Source: Cladopsammia gracilis
Lineage: Eukaryota; Cnidaria; Anthozoa; Scleractinia; Dendrophylliidae
NCBI GenBank assembly: GCA_022457155.1
Contig: JAJGOT010000240.1
Coordinates: forward strand, 1,030,001-1,094,000
Direction of reading: 5' to 3'
DNA: 64,000 bases
The translations under genes and the position numbers were made by a program. Under the pieces are notes generated by a model, which was not told where the DNA came from, made no database searches, and was given only the letters and a program-made list of their open reading frames with translations. Shown here one piece after another: positions 13,199 to 22,100 of this stretch (positions are counted from its first letter, which is position 1; the number at the start of each line of letters is the position of its first letter).

Positions 13199-16100
13199 TT
13201 TTATTACTGCATAACCATTCGTAGACAGCTGGCAAATGATTGTTAATTTCACACAATAAATTGTCAATATCACTTCCAGAAGCTGTTAAAGATGTATCGT
13301 CTGCCTATAACCTAGAAGAAAAATAAGTGGAAGACTTGGGAAGGTCATTTATAAAAACTAGCAGTAATCGGAGATTATGGAGACGCGTTCGAGAGAATTT
13401 CTGGCGGAAATGAGCCCCTGAAAAAAGCAATAGGGGCGGCCATTTGGAAGACCGGACACCAAAAAATCTCAAATTTTACTGCATGTAAGGCACAGGAAAA
13501 CCAACACGAAATTAGGATTGCGTTCTTCGAACGCGATAATGAATAGCAAAGATCCTAGTATCAATCCTTAAGGTACAGTACACCAGTGGAGATGGAACAT
13601 GACTCAGAAGCAACACCATTTACATGCACCTGCTGCTTCCTGTTACTTAAGTAAGATTGGAACCAATTATTTTCACTTCAATTATTTTCAGGCACAGTAA
13701 GCGACACACAAAAAGGAAAAGCTGATATATATAAGTGCTTCGGATTAAACGCTTCTGAATAAACTAGTGTATGTATGAATTGTGAAAATCACATTGCAAA
13801 ACATCCAAAGAAAGTATTAATAATTCCATGGTGAATAACGGTATTGAGCGGCAAGATCAAAGATACCTCCGTTGACATAGAATTTTTTTTTAGTTCCGCT
13901 CGCTCGATATATTTGGTAAGCTATTTAAGGGTGTTTAATGAACGTTTAGTCGTATATGTATCGTTGGTATTCATGATGATGTTATTACTTATATTTTTTT
14001 TTCTTTCGCCTTGTACGGGTTTATTGTATAAAATTGAACATACAATGTGTATTTTGATTACAGATCGGACCCAAAGTTATTTACCGACGATGCCGATATT
14101 AAGTACTGCAAAGCTCTCAACTGCTGCAAACTACCTAAGGTCTGTTGTCTGGTTTGTTTTGTTACCCAAAAATTAGACTTTCTTGTATAAAAAAAGAGTG
14201 TAGATGGTTGGCCTTAGTAGTAACACTTGGTTGTGACATTTACGCACGGAACTGATTCCAGTTAATAAGTCATACAATCATTCATCTCCGCGTTGCTGAT
14301 TGTTACACAAACGTAACTTTTTTGTCCCGTTATATTCACATCAATTAATCTCGTTACCATGATTAGATCATAGAGATCTGTGTACGATTTTCATTCCATT
14401 CACTCCTTGAAGCGCATAAGAAAACTCTCGTTCGCTGTGCTCACCAGTTCATTTTGGCGCGCGGAGTGCGGTCGACTGGGCTACAACTACATTGTACCAT
14501 ACAGAGTAACACACAAACCGATCCTTGTGTTGGTGATTAATATATTATGCCACAGACTTTAAGCGACGCGTTAATCTGGCATTTGGTCAGCAATTGGTTT
14601 TCGGACTTTGTGATACTCCCGGTACTCACTGAATTATACTGTGCTTGTGGCGTATAGTATATAGTATGATCGTTCATAGGGGGAAATGTTTGCATCAAAA
14701 CACTCTTCTCAAATGAGTAATGTCACTGCCAGGGCCAAAGTTAGCACTGGCTTTTTGTTTTCGTGTATTGATATATTCCCCCATATTCCGTTTAGATTCG
14801 TCACGCCAGTTTGGAGCGACTGCTGGAGCGCCTGCTAGATATTCGTTTCCTCAGTGTGGACTTCTTAAACACGTTTCTGATCACCTATCGAGTGTTTACA
14901 TCCGCGGCGTCGTTTATCGATACTTTGCTGCAGTTTTACTACGCCAATAATGCCAAGGATTGTGTCTATCTAGATCTGTTCTCCCCTGTCAGTCGGCAGA
15001 CTCGCTCGGTATCGCTACCCACTGAGTCACTTAGTCCACGACAAGACAAGAGGAAAGGTAACGCTCGATGAATTCAAGTGCTGCCGAAACGTTCTGAAAA
15101 ACTGATTACAATACTATGCCGATAACTCGCACCATAAACTGTTCGAGTTATTAAAAATTTGAATTACAACGTGTGTAGCTGGGGAATAAAGTAGCAAGAG
15201 GTTCGAGTTACAGGTGACGAGCTCAAACCTAAGTTGACTTTCTTTCATTCTTTATTTTTCGAGCCTGCAATTCTTATTCTGTGGTTGCTAGGCAACATCT
15301 GATATTTCTACCAATATGACGTAAGTATTTGGATGTTTTTCGTTGGGACATTTCACAATGTGCCAGAAGTGATACTTGAACAGAGTAAGTTAAGAGTAAG
15401 TACAATTTAATTTCCACTCTGATGTTGATGAAAAAACATTGGTAAGTGTGAATTGCGTGCGGTAGGTTTTAATGTGCCAGCGTTTATTAATTAGCTTATT
15501 AATTATGTCTTTTAACTATGGTTTTTGATCATTTGTAACTACAATATGTTGTACTGTAATTTAACTGAACAGATGTTTTGATATTTGTCCATTCATGTAA
15601 CCGAAGTGCATATATCTTTGATAATAAACAGCGCTGCTCTTTACTCATTGAGTTCGCTCAATGAGTGTTATGTTCATTTTGAATATCGAAAAGATGAATT
15701 CAAATTCTTGCGAAGTAACTCGCGATTTATATAGCACTGTGTAATGATTGCTGCGACATTCATCCTCAGTATATGCGAAAAGCCCAACCAAATTGTATAA
15801 ATGAAACGATACGTGTCATTCTATTGGTAGATGCATTTTTCTGCTCATTGTTGTTTTTCCTGTTGCTGTGAGTACATTTTGCAGCCAAAATCTTGTGTCA
15901 CTGACATGCAAAATTTTCAACCGGACGATTGTTATGGATTGAATGGCTACGAGCAACGAAGAATACGAGGCCGGCATATATTTACGTGATGGCATCGGCC
16001 ATTTAAGCCCTATTCACACCTGTGCTGAAATTCTCTGTTGAAATTTCGCTTTAACTACAGGTTATATCAGTTTTTACTTGATGTTCAAGACCGTTGTGAA

Positions 16101-19100
16101 AATCCGGTAAAATTTAAAACAGATAGTCGTTTGTCAATTTGGAACGCGGTATGGCAGACGAGTTAGGTGTGAGAATGATATAATGTATAAAGTAAAAAGG
16201 AATCCGCCCGCCAGGAAGTTTCTGCAAATTTCTAACAACAGTAAATTTGCAATATTTGCCTTCGTTAATATAATTGGTCAACTTACCTCAACGACAAACT
16301 GGCGTACAAAATACCAGCTGCGCTCATTTCATCTTAAACAAAGCAAACAGCATGGCTTAGGAAAGCTAGGTATTTTAATATTATATTTCTTGTTATTAAA
16401 AATGTGGTTGTTTTTCATCGTGGTGTGTATGATAGGTGAACGCTTGTTCGTTTGTCTTACGATGGAGTCACTTTGAGATGTTGGTCGCGACGTTTCGACT
16501 GCTATTACTGCTAATCTTCATCAGGCGATGAGGTCGATTGGTTACATGTCGCTTATGTAGCACGTTGGTTTGTTGCTATTGGTGCATTTCGATCCTTACT
16601 ATTATTCCTAATAGATGTTGTTCCCTCACAGGTCCGATTTGTTGTCGATCGGCTGTTGTGCTTCTTGATTGTAGGCATCCATGCTTCAGGAATTTCGATT
16701 CTACTATCTCTGTTGATGTTATTAGGATGAGGAGCCCGGTGTTGTTAGCGTGTTCAGAAACCGCTCGTACTCAAACCACCGCGGTTTCGGAACACGCTAA
16801 CAACACCGGGCACTTTCCAATTTGGAACGAGGTTAAGTTTATTGACCGTGACCCACAAACGTCGCAATTAATATCTCAGTGTCTCCATCGTAAGACAAAC
16901 GAACAAGCGTTCACCTATGATAATTCTTATTATTTACTTCAAGTAAATCACTAATGGACACTGCTTGTAGCGAGTAAGGTATCTGATGTTTATTTATATT
17001 TTTCAGTTCGCAATAAGTTCTTCGGTGAACAGAATCAGCCGTCTCCTTCCCAGTCCATATCCATCACTGTTTCTGACGTAAAAATGCCTTCAGACAACAA
17101 TCAAACAGAAACTATCCCAAGAGGCCCTGAAGCACGCACTCCTGATCGACTGTGCCCCAGTAGCTACCACTCTTATAGGCGACACTCCTCGCCATCAGCC
17201 CTGGGCGAGTCAGCAGGCTTTGAGTTTCCAGAGTCCTCCACCGATACACCTCACTCGCCAGAAGAACATTCGCCAACATCCCTAAGACACGGGGGTTCCA
17301 GAAACTACAGCTCACCATTCTTATCTCGAGGGAATATTCGTACTCGAGCCCAGAGTAGCTCGTCTGATTTCGTTTCAGGTGGACTTGGTAAAGACAAGAC
17401 AAACCTGGAAACGAATTCTCTGTTGTCTTCATCACCGGATGAGGACATTTTCGGCAATAATAAATTTGAACTGCAGGCTCCACCCAAACAGCGTGGCAAG
17501 CGATCCCGGGCATGTACTTCTTCAGGTCCGCTGATGTTGCCAAGACTTCCCAAGTCAGACTCAACTTCTGCAATCCGTGCACCATCGAGCACCACTTCAG
17601 TGGAAGCCCACGAAGACAAAACTTGTCGAACAACAATGAATGCCGTTGAAAACTTCGATTTTAGTGATGATGTATTTCATCAGAAGCCCAAGAATCATCG
17701 GCGGCGTTCATCTCCTAGTGTGCAGCGCGAGCGCAGTCCTGATCGTTTACCTCCTGTTAGTTGCCTGGGAATCATTGCGGACAGTGGGTCACTGAGCCCT
17801 GACGAAACTCACAACAAAAATTCAACCAGAAGGCCAAGTTCTCCTTGTCGGCTTTACAGAATCGTCAAAGACGCAGAAGAAAGAGTGTCGAGCTTAAAAT
17901 CTCAGCGGCGGCCCAGTCCTCCCAAGCTGTCATCGCCCGCGTCTCCTCTTAGCTCACCCCGCTCCCCTCTTTCACCATCCGCCAACAGTGTCAGTGCTGG
18001 TGTTGTCGTGACGTCATCAAGACCCTCTCGGCGCAGGTCCAGTATATCATCTGCCGCCTCAGCGTTTGCTGCTGCAACCGCAGGCGCTTCTCCGTCATAC
18101 GCGTCCACTTCGCCTACTGCGACACGATTTCGCTTTGGTAAGTTCAGAATAACTACTATCATTATTAGACAGGATTTAAGAGTGCGAATACGCACCAAAA
18201 CGAGTGCAAGTAAATACACCTTATTCGATCGTTGAACAGATAATACGCGCAGATGTTTTACGAGATGCAACGAGAAAAAATGCGAGCAATGATGAAAGTG
18301 TCCGAACGTATTATGTGCTAATTCGTCGAATAAGAGTTTTATTATTCGACTGAAGTTCCTTTCATTTGAGCTTGTGTCTTCAAACTGGGACATTAAGCTG
18401 TAATACGACAATCTACTATGTAATACCCTCGGATATTTTGCGTGTTCTTTTTTAGTCCCATATAAGGTAAATGACGTCACAGTCAAATAACAAGACACGG
18501 TATTACACAATGTTTCGATGAATATCTTGTCTCAAAGCACATAGCAATTGTTTCCAAGGCAACACCACCACGCGACGGTTTCCACAACACCAAGAAATAC
18601 TGCAGTAAAGCAACGGATGTAACGAATGAATCGATCCGGAGTTCCTACTCATACATGTATTCTTTGTTTGCCTTGCGTTGTTCCTTTTTATCACTAACAA
18701 TAAGGCTTAGTAAATTGTAACACTGTATATGTCCAGGTCATACCATCCGAGAGTTACTGTCTTCCAACACGCACATGGCCACCATGAGAGTTCTGACAAT
18801 ACTGCGGCACTGGGTCACTAAACATCCTGAAGTAAGTCTTCTCACTTCTACTTCTACTACCACTATCACTACCACTGCCACTACCACTGCCACTACCACT
18901 ACCACTGCTACTGCCACTGCCACTGCCACTACCACTACCACTACCACTACCACTGCCACTGCCACTGCCACTGCCACTGCCACTGCCACTGCCACTACCA
19001 CTGCCACTGCCACTACCACTGCCACTACCACTGCCACTACCACTACCACTGCCACTACCACTACCACTGCCACTGCGAATACCACTACCACTGCCACTAC

Positions 19101-22100
19101 CACTGCCACTACCACTACCACTGCCACTGCAAATACCACTGCCACTGCGAATACCACTACCACTGCCACTACCACTACCTAAGTGACATTTGTGATCTTC
19201 ACAGTGTGCTCTCAACTTAAGCAGTTGAAAAAGCACCCTTAAAAAAAAAGAAAGAAAGTAAAATAATAAAAATTCAGGCTTCATCTCCCACTTCCGCTAA
19301 ACTACCACTCAGCTACACTGTACCACCACTATCGTAATGTGAATTGTCTTAAGATACTTAATACTGTCCTGCTGTTTTTGTTTTATTTTGCTTTCGTGCT
19401 TTACTGTACTGTTTTTTTGGTTTTGTCTTCGTGTATAGGACTTTGAAGCGGACCCAGCGTTGAAAGAGCAGTTGATCTCGTCGATGAATTACATTTTAAG
19501 CAACGATGGCTCCACAAATCTGGAACAAAAATTTGCAACGGCAATTATAAGGTGAGTTTTGTTGGTTTTGTTTTGTTTTTAATTATTCGCCCTGTAAAAC
19601 CGTTATTAGAAATGACTTAATAATTGGAGACACTTCACGCTCATGTCACGTCAAGGTGAAGATCTTTTTTGTCTCCCGTCTGTTTTTATAACTGAAAAGT
19701 TCCACCCTCATGAAATGAAGTTGCTTACTTAGCTCTTCTAAATCGTAAAGATAGGTTCAGTTACAGGTACATCGCAAGCCCAGGCACACTGAAGAAATTA
19801 TCCACGTGTAAACCCGTGTGTCCTAAGCTTTTATGCAATGGAGGTGCGGTGGTCTAGTGGTTAGTGCCTCGGACTTTCAAAGGTCCGTGGTTCAAGCCTG
19901 GTCTCTGCCGTCGTGTTGTTTCCTTAGACGAGAAACGTTGCTCCTCATTGTCTCTCTCCACCCAAGGGTATAAGTGGGTACCGGTGACGTGATGCTCTTG
20001 CAATGAACTAGCATCCCATCCAGGGAGGGGGGGGGGGGTAATACTCTCAGTCACTTCATGCTACAGAAACCGGTTAATTTCCGGAAGTTGGGAGCCATCA
20101 GGCTTGTGAAGAGTTACCTGAACGCAATCACATGCTTGCGCTTATGCTGTGTCGTTCTGTCCAGTAGGCCACTGTTTCACGTTGTTTCAATTGTCTTTAG
20201 GATACTCGAGCGAAATCACGAGGAGTTAGAAGCTGCTCTTTCCTTTGAGGCAGCCTTCGTTTCAATGGTAAGTAAGGCGGGAAACTTATAAATGTGCACG
20301 AGGGTCAGCAGGAGGCTGGTACTGATCATAACACAGGCCCCCTTGTCTTCACCCGCATTTCTTTAAAGAGTGCGACTGGGGACAAGTTAGAAACAGACAT
20401 CGTATTTCAATCCATAACGTTCTTGGTTTCAAACCAAGGGAAGCAGTTAGGACCAATTCAGTGTGGTCAACGAGCAGACTCAGGTTTGTGCATACCATCT
20501 TTCCTGGTTCTATTGTTTTTGGAAGACAGAAAAACACTTATTACAGCTATTAAGCCGTTAGTCAGGTTGCCGTTCACAAGTAATCACACATACAGACTGT
20601 TCACATTCCCCTGTTTTTCCGTGTGATCAGTCGAGGTCGATCGCAAGTTCGAGTTGCCGCCATTTTGGTTTTGTCATGGCGAGCGAAAACTGGGGAGAAA
20701 CAAAACAAAATGGCGGCTACTCAAACTGGCGATCGAGCTGGACTGTGAGCAGTCCATCGCACATACCTTGTGGTCCTTCTGTGTGGGAAAACAAAAAAAA
20801 ATATTTATTTAGCCGCTGTTAGTTGGTAACCGGAAAATAACTTCGGCCCAGTTTTCAGATTAGGACATGCAACTTCCATAGTACAGGGACATTGAGCTGC
20901 GTTCCAGGTCAAGCGTGTTTGTATCTTATGTGTGCCTTTTTCGTGCTTTCTTCATACTTGTTTGGTTGTTTATTATTTGAATTATTGTTTCTTTTTTTTT
21001 TGCCTGTAGAGTACAAGCCCTGAGGAACTGGCGACGTTTGATAAAATCTCTGCTACTCAACTTGCAGAACAACTCACATTCCTGGGACACTTAATCTTTT
21101 CCAAGATTCCAGCACAGTAAGTAAATCATTTTGGGGGTTTATAGTTAAGTAACAAACTATCTAAATTCTTAGTGACCGCCTCTCCTCCCTCCCCTCCCTC
21201 CCCTCCCTCCTGGGTTTGATAGTCCATCGCACGCAACTCCAAGAATTTTTTCAGCCGTTCTGGACAATATTCCAGTACTTCTCTCTTCTGAAGTTTTGGA
21301 GGACTGAAAAAGTTCGTTCTTCCCTACCATGCTATCCCAGTCTAATGCGATTGTATCTTTATTTTAGTGAATTTCTCAACCTTTCTTGGATGAAGTCGGA
21401 TAAAAATGTTCGAGCTCCCAACATTCTTCGCGTGACCAAACGATTTAACGAAGTAAGTTTGACCAATGACAAGACACTTTTCAATGCAGTTACCATTGGG
21501 ATGGATCTGTTATGGGGTAGTACAACGTCATCTAAGAAAATAGATTGCCTACTATTGTCTCCAGGACACAATATTTTGACTTTCTTAAGCAAAACGTCAT
21601 TGATGATATTTGGTGTAGATGAAATTCCAAGCCATCAGAGGATCTATCTCTCATGTATCTCGTATCTCTCTCGTTTCTCTCTATATCTATCGTATAACGA
21701 CGGAAACAACAACTCCGTGCTACATGCCAAGGTTTCAAGACGCAGTCCCGCTATCGTGAGCCGTGGCGAGGTTTTGAGAACTTCAGTTCAATTTTTGCGC
21801 ACCCGTGACACCCTGTGTGGTCCTTGAGTACTCAGTGCAATGTTGCCCTCAAATATCTGAAACAACATTAACAGCGGGGACAAAATATCACTATTTACGC
21901 GTACGGATCCGCTCGTTGTTGTTCGCATTTACTTTTTTTATTACAGTCAACTCCATTTTATCGGACGCCGTAATAGAGAGAGTCCGTACAAGATGGAGTT
22001 ATTTTTAGTCAATCTTATTCGCTGGGACTTCAACTCCTGTCTGTGAATACGCGTTATTCGTTCAAGCGAGGTGTCTGCAAGGCGGGACTTAACTGTAAAA

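Larger units (their letters stand above)
12300..13700 (-). mobile_element. Decayed LINE (CR1/L2-like reverse transcriptase), minus strand
   Basis: Reading the minus strand from the right: [17 protein letters not shown] and S..ISTGV (about 13690-13560), FINDLPKSS (about 13350), then ADDT with the preceding Tyr lost to a stop (about 13310), then [18 protein letters not shown] (13013-12804) and a C-terminal block with [25 protein letters not shown] (12771-12313). These are successive motifs of CR1/L2-type reverse transcriptases in the right order. The copy is dead: it has frame breaks and stops and is split by insertions at about 13358-13535 and 13021-13204. Confidence 0.8.

Noticed and set aside
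17112..18510. Minus-strand frames opposite the RASGRF linker exon
   Set aside because: The plus strand has clear Ras-GRF homology and splice phases; the opposite frames have no domain and follow from Ser/Pro codon use.
18738..19284. Long minus-strand Gly-Ser and Val-Ala frames
   Set aside because: They are translations of the ACCACT/GCCACT microsatellite in a RASGRF intron, open in several frames at once.
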